DNA from: Consotaella aegiceratis
GTDB taxonomy: Bacteria > Pseudomonadota > Alphaproteobacteria > Rhizobiales > Rhizobiaceae
Direction: 5' to 3'
DNA length: 64,000 nt
Assembly: GCF_036541425.1 (NCBI RefSeq)
Contig: NZ_JAZHFT010000002.1
Coordinates: 186,001-250,000, forward strand
The notes under the pieces are model-generated. The model had not been told where the DNA came from, did no database searches, and worked only from the letters and a program-made list of their open reading frames with translations. Shown piece by piece: positions 25,749 through 35,520 of this stretch (the first letter of the stretch is position 1; each line of letters begins with the position of its first letter). A program made the position numbers and the translations under genes.

Positions 25749-27773
25749 CTACTGTCTAGAGATACGGAAAACGGCATAGGGGCAGATGGCGGGATCGAGC
25801 CACCAGTGCTGCACCTTTCCTTGCCAGACAAAGCGCTGGCCGCTCGCCAGTTCCTCGACGTTCACTGAGCCCGAGTCCGGCAGGCCGAACTCCCAGAGCG
25901 GAACCTCGAAGCTGCCGCCCTGCCCGTTATGCGGGTCGAGATTGACGGCGAAGAGCAGGAACGACGAAAGATCCGCCGTCCGCTTGCCGTACCACAGCAC
26001 GTTGTCGTTCCAGAACGTATAGAAGGCGAGGTTTCGGAACTGACGCATCGCCGGTTCGCTCTGGCGCAGCCGGTTGAAGAAGATGATGTCGTCGCGGATG
26101 TTGCCCGGCCGCTTCCAGTCGAAGGCGCGGATCTCGTATTTTTCCGAGTTGAGGTATTCCTCACGCCCCGGAACGGGCTCGTATTCGCACAGCTCGAAGC
26201 CGGAATAGACGCCGTAGTTGCCGGCCAGCGAGGCCGCCAGGGCGAGACGCATGCGAAAGCCCGGCCTGCCGCTGGTCTGCAGCGGGATCGGGTTGATGTC
26301 CGGCGTGTTGACAAAGAAGTTCGGCCGCATGTAGTCGGCGCATTCCTCCGTCGTCAGCTCCGTCATGTACTCCTCGAACTCCCACTTGGCATTTCGCCAG
26401 GTGAAGTAGGAGTAGGACTGGTTGTAGCCGACTTTCGCCAGCCGCTTCATCACCTTGGGCCGGGTGAACGCCTCGGCCAGGAAGATGGCGCCGGGCTCGA
26501 CCTTGCGCACCTCGTCGATCACCCATTCCCAGAAGGGAAACGGCTTGGTGTGCGGATTGTCGACGCGGAAGATCCTGACGCCGTGCTCGACCCAGTGCAG
26601 GAACATGTCGCGCATGGCGATCCACACTGACGGGATGGCATCGCGGTAGAAGTGGAAGTTGACGATGTCCTCGTACTTCTTGGGCGGGTTCTCGGCGTAC
26701 TTGATCGAGCCGTCCGGCCGCCAGTCGAACCATTCGGGATGCTCCTTGATCCACGGATGGTCGGGCGAGGCGTTCAGCGCGATGTCGAGCGCGATTTCCA
26801 GGCCGTGGTCCTTAGCGGCCGCCACGAGGCGATGGAAATCGTCGAAGGTGCCAAGTTCCGGATGGATCGCCAGATGGCCGCCCTCTTCGGCACCGATGGC
26901 GTAGGGGCTGCCAACGTCGCCCGGCCCAGCCTTGAGCGAATTGTTCTTGCCCTTGCGGTTGGTGTGCCCGATCGGATGGATCGGTGGGAAGTAGAGGACG
27001 TCGAAGCCCATCTCCTGGATGTCGGGCAGCCGTGCGATGACGTCGTCGAAGGTACCGTGTCGATTGGGATCGCCGGACTGCGACCGCGGAAAGAGTTCGT
27101 ACCAGGCGCTGAAAGCGGCCCTCTCGCGGTCGACCCAGACCGGCACGTCCGCATAGCTGGTCAAATTGGTGCGCACGCCCGTTGCATAAAGCAGCGCAAC
27201 CGACTCCGGCGCATGCAGCAGGAAATACTGTCCGTCGCCATCGCCAGCCCCGTGCATTTCGCCGAGCTGCCACGCCAGATCGGCCAGCGCCTTCTGCTGC
27301 TCGTCAGTGCCGCGGCCTGAGGTCTGGGCCTTAGCGACCAGATCGCGCCCTTCCTGAAGCTCGAGCTCCGTCAGGACTCCCGCATCGCGCTTCTTCTTGG
27401 TCTCGTCCCGCCAGGTGGCATAGAGATCGCGCCAACCGATGATCGAATAGCGATGCGGACCCACGTTGCCGAAACTGATGGTACCGGTCCAGCGGTCATT
27501 GACGACGAAGGTGAGCGGCACCTCCTCCGTCGGGCCGCCTACCGGCCCATAGGCGATGGCGGCGTCGATCTTGTCATGGCCGTCGCAGAAGACATCCGCC
27601 GAAATGACGAGCGGCTCGCCCACGATCCGCTTGACCGCGAAGCGGCCACCGTTCACCTCCGGGGTGACGGCCTCGATCGCAACGCGGCTTTCGGCAAGGG
27701 TCCGCAGGTGCGCCAGCGCGGCATCCTCGCTTGCGGTGGCATCGGCTCGGGTGGCTTCCAAGGCTGTCGTCAT
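25749..27773 (-). CDS. glgE: Alpha-1,4-glucan:maltose-1-phosphate maltosyltransferase (GlgE)
   Basis: A 674-residue GH13_3 enzyme that extends alpha-1,4-glucan two glucoses at a time from maltose-1-phosphate. An N-terminal domain includes VEAVTPEVNGGRF-like sequence and the strand CDGHDKI. Catalytic features are the nucleophile Asp405 in FRVDNPHTKPFPFWEW and Glu434 in FLAEAFTRPKVM, whose 29-residue spacing matches characterised GlgE. FDVLYFPPIHPIG and ALDIALNASPDHPW are also typical. It is the first gene of the glgE, treS-mak, glgB operon. The ATG at 27773 was chosen over the open frame running to 27881. Confidence 0.96.
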   Translation of the reverse strand: MTTALEATRADATASEDAALAHLRTLAESRVAIEAVTPEVNGGRFAVKRIVGEPLVISADVFCDGHDKIDAAIAYGPVGGPTEEVPLTFVVNDRWTGTISFGNVGPHRYSIIGWRDLYATWRDETKKKRDAGVLTELELQEGRDLVAKAQTSGRGTDEQQKALADLAWQLGEMHGAGDGDGQYFLLHAPESVALLYATGVRTNLTSYADVPVWVDRERAAFSAWYELFPRSQSGDPNRHGTFDDVIARLPDIQEMGFDVLYFPPIHPIGHTNRKGKNNSLKAGPGDVGSPYAIGAEEGGHLAIHPELGTFDDFHRLVAAAKDHGLEIALDIALNASPDHPWIKEHPEWFDWRPDGSIKYAENPPKKYEDIVNFHFYRDAIPSVWIAMRDMFLHWVEHGVRIFRVDNPHTKPFPFWEWVIDEVRKVEPGAIFLAEAFTRPKVMKRLAKVGYNQSYSYFTWRNAKWEFEEYMTELTTEECADYMRPNFFVNTPDINPIPLQTSGRPGFRMRLALAASLAGNYGVYSGFELCEYEPVPGREEYLNSEKYEIRAFDWKRPGNIRDDIIFFNRLRQSEPAMRQFRNLAFYTFWNDNVLWYGKRTADLSSFLLFAVNLDPHNGQGGSFEVPLWEFGLPDSGSVNVEELASGQRFVWQGKVQHWWLDPAICPYAVFRISRQ

Positions 27774-27918
27774 CCGTAAATCCTGCTTCGCTCCCACGAT
27801 TGCCCCTCCTCGCCGGCAGATGGATAGGTCCCGATCAGACCTTCTGCCCGCGCCATAAGGCATAGGAGCGGGCGGCGACATGTCCAGCCGACGAGGGCGC
27901 TCTATCGTATAAATTGCA

Positions 27919-27941
27919 GATATATCAGCCGATATATCGGC
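27919..27941. promoter_or_regulatory. AT-rich palindromic element upstream of glgE
   Basis: An AT-rich island in a GC-rich background lies upstream of the glgE operon. It contains the 14-base perfect palindrome GCCGATATATCGGC at 27928-27941. The core GATATATC also occurs at 27919-27926, giving two sites 12 bases apart in the same face of the helix. This looks like an operator for a dimeric regulator overlapping a promoter. The fumarylacetoacetase-family gene ends just to the right at 27951. Confidence 0.4.
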
Positions 27942-27950
27942 AGCGGCAGG

Positions 27951-28799
27951 TCATTCCGGGAAGGCCTTCACCACCTGGCGCTGCTCGCCGAGATGCGTTC
28001 CGCCGAGGGTGATGATGTCGCCTGGCTTGAGAAAGCGCGGGGGTGTGCGCCCCATGCCCACGCCCGGAGGCGTGCCGGTGGTGACGACGTCACCCGGCAT
28101 CAGCCGGATGAACTGCGAAATGTAGGAGATCAGCGTCCTGATGCCGAAGATCATGGTGCCGGTCGAGCCGGTCTGCATGCGCTCGCCATTGACGTCGAGC
28201 CACAGATCGACGGCCTGGACATCCTCGAATTCGTCCGGCGTCACCAGCCAGGGCCCGATCGGGCCGAAGCTCGGAAAGCCCTTGCCCTTCATCCACTGGC
28301 CGCCGCGATTGCTCTGGTAGTCGCGCTCGGAGACGTCGTTGCACAGGCAGAAACCGGCGATGTGATCCATCGCCTCGTCCTCGGAAACATAGAGTGTCTC
28401 CTCGCCGATGACGGCAGCGATCTCGACCTCCCAGTCGAGCGACTGCGATCCCTTTGGCTGGATCACCTCGTCGTGCGGCCCGACGATCGACGAGGGCGCC
28501 TTGTTGAAGAGGATCGGTTCCTGGGGAATGGCCGCTCCGGTCTCGCGGGCGTGGTCCGCGTAGTTGAGACCAACGGCCACGAAATTGCCGACCCGGCCGA
28601 CCGGCGGGCCGATGCGATGCGAGGGGTCGGCCTTGGGCAGGCTCTTGGGATCGAGGCCGCGCAGAAAATCCATTTTGTGGCGCGACAGGACTTCGCCGGC
28701 GATGTCGGCGACCTCCCCCGACAGATCCCGCAGGACGTTGTCACCGTCGATCAGTCCGGGTTTTTCGTGCCCCGGTTCGCCGAACCGCACCAGTCGCAT
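27951..28799 (-). CDS. Fumarylacetoacetate hydrolase family protein
   Basis: A 282-residue FAH-superfamily enzyme, which typically hydrolyses or decarboxylates oxo-acids. Family marks are VGLNYADHARETG, ILFNKAPSSIVGPHDEV, LDWEVEIAAVIG (metal-binding glutamates), NDVSERDYQ, KGFPSFGPIGPWLVTPDE and GDVVTTGTPPGVGMGR. A GGAGAGG ribosome site lies just upstream of the ATG at 28799. Related proteins are often annotated as ureidoglycolate lyase or as 2,4-diketo-3-deoxy-L-fuconate-type hydrolases. The ureide genes downstream make the first label tempting, but a true AllA is present at 35521, so I leave the substrate open. Confidence 0.9.
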   Translation of the reverse strand: MRLVRFGEPGHEKPGLIDGDNVLRDLSGEVADIAGEVLSRHKMDFLRGLDPKSLPKADPSHRIGPPVGRVGNFVAVGLNYADHARETGAAIPQEPILFNKAPSSIVGPHDEVIQPKGSQSLDWEVEIAAVIGEETLYVSEDEAMDHIAGFCLCNDVSERDYQSNRGGQWMKGKGFPSFGPIGPWLVTPDEFEDVQAVDLWLDVNGERMQTGSTGTMIFGIRTLISYISQFIRLMPGDVVTTGTPPGVGMGRTPPRFLKPGDIITLGGTHLGEQRQVVKAFPE

Positions 28800-28950
28800 C
28801 TGCCACCTCTCCGCTTGTTCGTGCCCCGCATCCCGCAGGGTCAAACGGAAAGATAGACAGGCTTGTCGGTCTGTCGCTAGCGTAACCGGCTTTTTATCGA
28901 AAAGGACGCCGTGGCGAGAGGATGGTTCGAGGTCGGAGACCGCCCGGATT

Positions 28951-29229
28951 TCAATGGGCGGGCAGGTCGGAGGGGACCGCCAGCGAAGCGATCTCTTCTT
29001 CATTGCCGACACTGTCGTCTGAGGCGCCGGCAATGAGATCCACGGTGGCGATCGGCGAGGCCACGAAGACGAACCGACGATCCGGGGCGGAGTAGAACGC
29101 GGGTCCGCGCAGTGCGTTCAGCGTCACGGTGCGCAGGATCCACGGCGCATCGCCGCCAGCCGGCAAGCTGGCCAACCCGCTTGCTGCGGCAATCGTCGCG
29201 ATGCCGAGAACCAGGTGAGTCAGTCGCAT
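28951..29229 (-). CDS. Small secreted hypothetical protein
   Basis: A 92-residue protein that I do not recognise. The N-terminus MRLTHLVLGIATIAAASGLASL reads as a signal peptide with probable cleavage around residues 20-26. The mature part is short and acidic, with GASDDSVGNEEEIAS near the end and no cysteines. It is oriented away from the urease genes and stands alone upstream of the FAH-family gene on the same strand, about 150 bases away. Base composition is normal for the region. It could be a spurious open frame, but the signal peptide argues that it is real. Confidence 0.45.
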   Translation of the reverse strand: MRLTHLVLGIATIAAASGLASLPAGGDAPWILRTVTLNALRGPAFYSAPDRRFVFVASPIATVDLIAGASDDSVGNEEEIASLAVPSDLPAH

Positions 29230-29670
29230 GTCGTCGTCCCCTCATGACGCGGTCGGCAGACCGGCCGGACCCTTCGGCCCGTTTCTTCATTCCATTCCGA
29301 TCCGTCGCCACCTCTTACCGGATATCCTTTTGCGGACGATCAATTCAGTCGATCAAAAGCGATCGATTCCGCCAACACACAGACGGTGACCCATACTTAA
29401 AAAGAAATCCCATAGCTTACGCAGCGACGACCGAGCCCATTTCTTATCAAAGTATGAACCGAGAACCTTCGGTAAGCGGGTCGATCGATCAAATCAGCGT
29501 GATGAAGCGGGACGTGGCGATACCGGCCGGCAAATCGCTGGGGACGAGAGATGAGCCGTCTCGTCGAAATCTCCGGCTAACGGTCCGATGGAGCCCGTGC
29601 AAGGCTTGCTTTTGTCGCCCTTTCCGGCTTGTTTGGGCGATCTTTGAGCGGCAAACGAGGACGCCATCCG
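29230..29670. other. 441-bp gap upstream of ureB; no ureD or ureA
   Basis: No gene is seen here on either strand. The place is where many alphaproteobacteria carry ureD and ureA in front of ureB, and no frame gives a gamma-subunit-like product. The stretch 29390-29480 is relatively AT-rich. A short hairpin (GACGAGA, 9-base loop, TCTCGTC) lies at 29543-29565. A promoter for ureB is expected here but none is clear enough to mark. Confidence 0.5.
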
Positions 29671-29976
29671 ATGATCCCCGGTGAGATTCTGCCGAAGGAC
29701 GGCGAGATCATCCTGAACGACGGTCAGGCCACGGTCACGCTGGAGGTCTCGAACACCGGCGATCGCCCGGTGCAGGTGGGCTCGCACTATCATTTCGCCG
29801 AGACCAATTCGGCGCTCGCCTTCGACCGCGACAGAGCGCGGGGCATGCGCCTCGATATCGCGGCAGGCACCGCCGTGCGCTTCGAGCCGGGCCAGACACG
29901 AGAAGTGACGCTGGTGCCCTATCGCGGCGACCGCAAGGTCTACGGCTTCAACGCCAAGGTGACCGGCACGCTCTAG
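29671..29976 (+). CDS. ureB: Urease beta subunit (UreB)
   Basis: A 101-residue structural subunit of the nickel urease, which hydrolyses urea to ammonia and carbamate. It opens with the classic MIPGEILPKDGEIILN and contains VGSHYHFAETN and GMRLDIAAGTAVRFEPG, the family signatures, ending at the normal length. Unusually, no ureA (gamma) gene lies in front of it and the next rightward gene, ureC, is more than 600 bases away across an inverted gene. If ureA and ureD exist they must lie outside this window. The coding sequence looks intact. Confidence 0.96.
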   Translation: MIPGEILPKDGEIILNDGQATVTLEVSNTGDRPVQVGSHYHFAETNSALAFDRDRARGMRLDIAAGTAVRFEPGQTREVTLVPYRGDRKVYGFNAKVTGTL

Positions 29977-30025
29977 GCGTCAGCCGTCGCTTCGCGCCTC
30001 GCCAGGCCGCACGAGGCAAAGCGGA

Positions 30026-30409
30026 TCAGCGGTCGATCCGGGTGTACGGGCCGCTGCCGGCAGCCGTGCTTCCCTGGCGCGCCAGGGCACCGGCATTGGC
30101 CGGATTGATCTTGCCGGTGCCTTCGGTTGCGCGCAATTCCATCGGCACGTCCTCGGTCAGCCGGGGAATGACCGGCTTCACCGGCGTGACCGGCTCGCTG
30201 CCGCCGACCTTGTCGCGGAAGGATTCGGCATCGAGAAGGCGCTGCCGTTCCACGGGCCTGACCTCGATCCTCGGACGCACGCGCAAAACCTCGATCTCGG
30301 GGCCGCCATGCGATCGACCCGGAAAGGCGGTATAGGGCTGCGCCAGGACCGTGCCCGGACCCAGCAAAACCAGTGCCGTCGCCATCGCCCCCCGTTGCCA
30401 CCGTTTCAT
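30026..30409 (-). CDS. Secreted hypothetical protein inverted between ureB and ureC
   Basis: A 127-residue protein that I do not recognise. The N-terminus from the ATG at 30409, MKRWQRGAMATALVLLGPGT followed by VLAQPY, is a convincing signal peptide with cleavage after VLA. The mature part is proline- and arginine-rich, with VLRVRPRIEVRPVERQRLLD and PVTPVKPVIPRL, and ends GPYTRIDR; it may be periplasmic. It lies on the strand opposite to the urease genes, converging with ureB (50 bases apart) and diverging from ureC. It therefore interrupts the urease operon. Confidence 0.55.
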   Translation of the reverse strand: MKRWQRGAMATALVLLGPGTVLAQPYTAFPGRSHGGPEIEVLRVRPRIEVRPVERQRLLDAESFRDKVGGSEPVTPVKPVIPRLTEDVPMELRATEGTGKINPANAGALARQGSTAAGSGPYTRIDR

Positions 30410-30608
30410 TCGCGATCCTCGCCGTTCGACAGCCCGCACTCCCGAGCCCAGACGGACACCCACCGGGTCGGCGCATGATGACAATATAGGTTTCGCGGGC
30501 GAGACAATCAGCCCGCGCGTCGCTATGGTCGGCGAAGCAAGCGCGGCCAGAGAGCGCGGCGCTTGGTGGGTTGTTCGAAAGCTTTTGTTGTCAGCGGGGT
30601 TATCGCCA

Positions 30609-32321
<1,713 letters not shown>

Positions 32322-32414
32322 ATCCGACACCACCTATAGAGGCCCATGGGACGACCGTCGCGCTCGGACGCGGCGGCCGACCCGCAGTGTTCGGCATAAG
32401 GACGAGGACAGACA

Positions 32415-32861
32415 ATGATCGTTGCGGAGGCGGTGCGAAAGCACGGCGATTGGAGCGAGGCCGCCGATACCATCACGCTCGACGAGACCGCCCGGCATCG
32501 CCGCCGCATGCATATGGTCTCCGACGGCGGCATCGCCTTCCTGCTCGACCTTCCCGAGGCGGTGCTTCTGGCCGATGGCGACGGACTGCAGCTCGATGAC
32601 GGCCGCATCATCGAGGTGAAGGCCAAGCCCGAGCCGCTTTATGCGGTGACCGGCGACAGTCCGCGCCACCTGCTGGCGCTCTCCTGGCATCTCGGCAACC
32701 GCCATCAGGCGGCGGAAATCCTGGAGCACCGTCTTTTGATCCGTCGAGAGCCGGTGCTGCGCGAGATGCTGATCGGCCTCGGCGCCACCGTCGAAGAGGT
32801 CGAAGCGCCCTTCCACCCGGAAGGCGGCGCCTATGCCAACGGCCATGAGCACAATCACTGA
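32415..32861 (+). CDS. ureE: Urease accessory nickel chaperone (UreE)
   Basis: A 148-residue protein that delivers nickel to the urease active site. It has the UreE N-terminal peptide-binding domain (TITLDETARHRRRMHM, FLLDLPEAVLLADGDGLQLDDG) and the metal-binding domain with SWHLGNRH, the conserved histidine region. The C-terminal histidine tail is short (GHEHNH) compared with His-rich enterobacterial forms. It follows ureC by about 90 bases and precedes the YrhK gene by about 70 bases on the same strand. Confidence 0.95.
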   Translation: MIVAEAVRKHGDWSEAADTITLDETARHRRRMHMVSDGGIAFLLDLPEAVLLADGDGLQLDDGRIIEVKAKPEPLYAVTGDSPRHLLALSWHLGNRHQAAEILEHRLLIRREPVLREMLIGLGATVEEVEAPFHPEGGAYANGHEHNH

Positions 32862-32931
32862 ACGGGTGCATCGGCGTGGGCCTGCGGCGCGCGCCGGCTG
32901 AAGCCAACGCGAACGGACACACGAGCATGCC

Positions 32932-33213
32932 ATGAAAGTCTTCGAGCCGGACTATCGCGGACGATCGCCTCGAAACCGCCGCATCTACGCCCTCTACGAG
33001 GTCGCCTATACGATCGTCGACTTCCTCGCGGCGCTGACGTTCCTGATCGGCTCGATCTTCTTCTTCTACGATTCGCTAATGACGGCCGGCACATGGCTTT
33101 TCGTCATCGGCTCAATCCTGTTCGGATTGAAGCCGACGCTGCGCGTGGTGCGCGAACTGCATTACCTCGCGATCGGCGACTACGACGATCTGGCCGAGCG
33201 GCAACGGTCGTGA
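32932..33213 (+). CDS. YrhK-domain membrane protein within the urease operon
   Basis: A 93-residue protein with two hydrophobic segments, about 24-49 (VAYTIVDFLAALTFLIGSIFFFY) in part and 53-66 (TWLFVIGSILFGL), separated by a short polar turn. The C-terminus RVVRELHYLAIGDYDD is typical of YrhK-like proteins of unknown function. Its stop overlaps the GTG start of ureF (GTGA), so its translation is coupled to a urease chaperone. That placement suggests a link to nickel or urea handling, but this is inference only. Confidence 0.78.
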   Translation: MKVFEPDYRGRSPRNRRIYALYEVAYTIVDFLAALTFLIGSIFFFYDSLMTAGTWLFVIGSILFGLKPTLRVVRELHYLAIGDYDDLAERQRS

Positions 33214-33881
33214 GCCGTCCGCTCGTCCGGCTTCTCACCTGGCTGTCGCCATCCTTCCCGATCGGGGCCTTCGCCTATTCGCATGGACTTGAAGCCGCGG
33301 TGCGAGACGGGGGCATCGAAGACGCCGAAGCCGTCTTCCATTGGCTCGAGACGCTGCTTCTCCACGGCAGCGGCTGGAACGACCTCGTGCTGTTCGCGGC
33401 CGCGCACAGGGCTGCAACGGCCAGGGAGAACGGAACCCTGGACGAGATTGCCGAGCTCGCTGCCGCGCTCGCGGGAACGGCGGAACGCAGAACCGAGACG
33501 CTAGCTCTCGGCGCGGCCTTCGGGCAGGCTGCGCGGCCGTGGCACGATGCGGGCGATGCGGGCGATGCTGAGGATTATGCGACCCGCCCCTATCCCGTCG
33601 CGGTCGGCCGGCTTGCGGGCATGACCGATATCGCACTCCACGAAGCGCTGACGGCCTATGCGCATGCCTTCGTCGCCAACCTGGTCGGAGCCGCGATCCG
33701 GCTGGTGCCGCTCGGCCAGAGCGATGCCATGGCAGTTCTGGAACGGCTGGAACCGACGATTCTCGCCGCGGCCGACCGAGCGTCGACCTCGGGGCTTGAC
33801 GATCTCGGTTCGGCTGCGATCCTGTCGGAGATCGCGGCGATGCGCCACGAAACCCTCTCGCCCAGGATCTTTCGCTCATGA
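33210..33881 (+). CDS. ureF: Urease accessory protein (UreF)
   Basis: A 223-residue chaperone that forms the UreF-UreG(-UreD) complex activating apo-urease. It shows the family N-terminus RLLTWLSPSFPIGAFAYSHGLE and DIALHEALTAYAHAFVANLVGAAIRLVPLGQ. I choose the GTG at 33210, which overlaps the stop of the YrhK gene; the open frame further upstream lies inside that gene. The 3' end overlaps ureG by four bases (ATGA). Its partner UreD is not encoded in the window. Confidence 0.94.
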   Translation: MSRPLVRLLTWLSPSFPIGAFAYSHGLEAAVRDGGIEDAEAVFHWLETLLLHGSGWNDLVLFAAAHRAATARENGTLDEIAELAAALAGTAERRTETLALGAAFGQAARPWHDAGDAGDAEDYATRPYPVAVGRLAGMTDIALHEALTAYAHAFVANLVGAAIRLVPLGQSDAMAVLERLEPTILAAADRASTSGLDDLGSAAILSEIAAMRHETLSPRIFRS

Positions 33882-34507
33882 GAAACAATGGCCCGCTTCG
33901 CGTCGGCATCGGTGGTCCGGTCGGTTCCGGCAAGACGACACTCGTCGAAAAGCTGTGCAAGGCGGCCCGCGAGACATGGTCGATCGCCGTCGTCACCAAC
34001 GACATCTACACCAAGGAGGACGCCGAAGCCTTGGTGCGGCTGCAGGCGCTGCCGGCCGATCGCATCGTCGGCGTGGAGACCGGCGGCTGTCCGCACACCG
34101 CGATTCGCGAAGACGCCTCGATCAATCTCGCCGCCATTCGGGAATTGAACCGAATTCATGGCAATCTTGACCTGATTTTGGTTGAATCGGGTGGCGACAA
34201 CCTCGCCGCCACTTTCTCGCCGGATCTGGTGGACCTCTCGATCTACGTCATCTCGGTGGCCCAGGGTGACGATATCCCGCGCAAGGGCGGCCCGGCGATC
34301 ACCCGCTCCGATCTCCTGGTGATCAACAAGACCGATCTCGCGCCCTATGTCGGCGCCGATCTGGAGCGCATGGCGCGCGATGCCGAACACGGCCGCGCCG
34401 GCCGCCCGACCGTCTTTACCGACCTGTCGCGGCAGAAAGGCGTCGGCGACATCCTCGCCTTCCTGGTCGCCACGGGCGGCCTGCCGGAAGTCTCTTCGGC
34501 GGCTTGA
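33878..34507 (+). CDS. ureG: Urease accessory GTPase (UreG)
   Basis: A 209-residue SIMIBI-class GTPase that powers nickel insertion into urease. It has the P-loop GIGGPVGSGKTTLVEKL near the N-terminus, the nickel-site motif ETGGCPHTAIREDASIN, the Walker B-like LILVESGGDNLAATFSPDL and the guanine-specificity motif NKTD. Length is normal. It is the last urease gene on this strand, and no clear terminator follows before the sulfotransferase gene at 34694. Confidence 0.97.
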   Translation: MRNNGPLRVGIGGPVGSGKTTLVEKLCKAARETWSIAVVTNDIYTKEDAEALVRLQALPADRIVGVETGGCPHTAIREDASINLAAIRELNRIHGNLDLILVESGGDNLAATFSPDLVDLSIYVISVAQGDDIPRKGGPAITRSDLLVINKTDLAPYVGADLERMARDAEHGRAGRPTVFTDLSRQKGVGDILAFLVATGGLPEVSSAA

Positions 34508-34693
34508 ACCGTTCGCTCAAATCTCTTTCTTGCCTAACCTACCAGTCCTGATTTGTCGGCATCGTTCAATGTAAAATGCATGACTGACGACCGTTGGGGC
34601 GAGGTCCTCAAAATGGCCTTACTTACCCGGCTCCCTATCGGCCGGCCTTGCCAAACGAGCGTTGTTTTCATGACCACGAGTAGGAAATCTGGA

Positions 34694-35491
34694 ATGCCGC
34701 TTTACGAGTTGCAGTTCAGTGAGGAGTTGGACGTCCGCCAGGCGCCGAAGCCGAAGACCACGATCCTAATCGCCTCGACGCCGCGTTCCGGCAGCCATAT
34801 GCTCGGTCATTCGATGCTGGAGACCGACAGGCTCGGGCGCCCCTTCGAATACTGCAATCCGGTCAATCTCGATGAGTGGAAGAGGCGCCTCGGACTGACT
34901 GATACGCACGCGGTGATGCGCGAGCTGATGGCTCGCCGAACCACCCCGAACGGAATTTTTTCGGTCAAGATGCATTTCGAACATCTGGAAGTCCTAGGCG
35001 GTCTCGAGCGCGTGCTGGAGCTGTTTCCGGATGTGCGCGTCGTTCGCATTGTGCGCTCCGATGTCGTCCGGCAGGCCGTATCCCTGGCGATCGCGCAACA
35101 GACCGGCGTCTGGATCTCAGGACAGGGCAATTCGGGCGCAGAAGCAACCTATTCCTATTGGCAGATCCGCCGCGCGCTCGATCAACTGCTCTCCGACAAT
35201 TACGAATGGTCAAAAGCACTCCGCGGCGCCGGGATCAGCCCGATGACTGTCGAGTTCGATGAGGTGCGCAGCAACACGACAGGGGTGATCCGCAACATCG
35301 CCGAGCATGCCGGTGTCGATGCATCGACATTGACGACCGTTCAATCGCCCCCGACTCGGAAGCAGTCGACCCCCCGCTCCGACGACTGGTGTGGGCGGTT
35401 CCTCGAACAGGACGCCAAGCTGAAGAATCTCCAGCGAGGCGTAGAGCGCATCTATTCCAAGTTCGTGCTTCCGCGTCGCGCCAACGCTTGA
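34694..35491 (+). CDS. Stf0-like sulfotransferase
   Basis: A 265-residue protein of the Stf0 family, which transfers sulfate from PAPS; characterised mycobacterial Stf0 sulfates trehalose. The PAPS 5'-phosphosulfate loop is STPRSGSHMLGHSM near 28-41, and VRVVRIVRSDVVRQAVSLAIA matches the 3'-phosphate-binding region. WQIRRALDQLLSDNYEW is also Stf0-like. The ATG at 34694 is used; another in-frame ATG at 34670 would add eight residues. It converges with allA, 30 bases away. In a window full of trehalose genes, a trehalose substrate is conceivable but unproven. Confidence 0.8.
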   Translation: MPLYELQFSEELDVRQAPKPKTTILIASTPRSGSHMLGHSMLETDRLGRPFEYCNPVNLDEWKRRLGLTDTHAVMRELMARRTTPNGIFSVKMHFEHLEVLGGLERVLELFPDVRVVRIVRSDVVRQAVSLAIAQQTGVWISGQGNSGAEATYSYWQIRRALDQLLSDNYEWSKALRGAGISPMTVEFDEVRSNTTGVIRNIAEHAGVDASTLTTVQSPPTRKQSTPRSDDWCGRFLEQDAKLKNLQRGVERIYSKFVLPRRANA

Positions 35492-35520
35492 GCATCAGGC
35501 GGCAATTCGGACGCGATTGG

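Noticed and set aside
22832..25759. A 975-residue plus-strand open frame opposite treS-mak.
   Set aside because: It mirrors a well-supported gene; low-complexity composition and no motifs.
27951..28799. Calling the FAH-family protein ureidoglycolate lyase.
   Set aside because: A real AllA is encoded at 35521, and FAH-family enzymes have many substrates. Sequence alone does not justify the name.
29543..29565. Hairpin upstream of ureB as a terminator or riboswitch.
   Set aside because: A seven-base stem with nine-base loop and no T-run, with no resemblance to a known nickel or urea-linked RNA element.
29230..29670. A degenerate ureA or ureD remnant in front of ureB.
   Set aside because: All six frames were considered and none contains urease gamma or UreD motifs.
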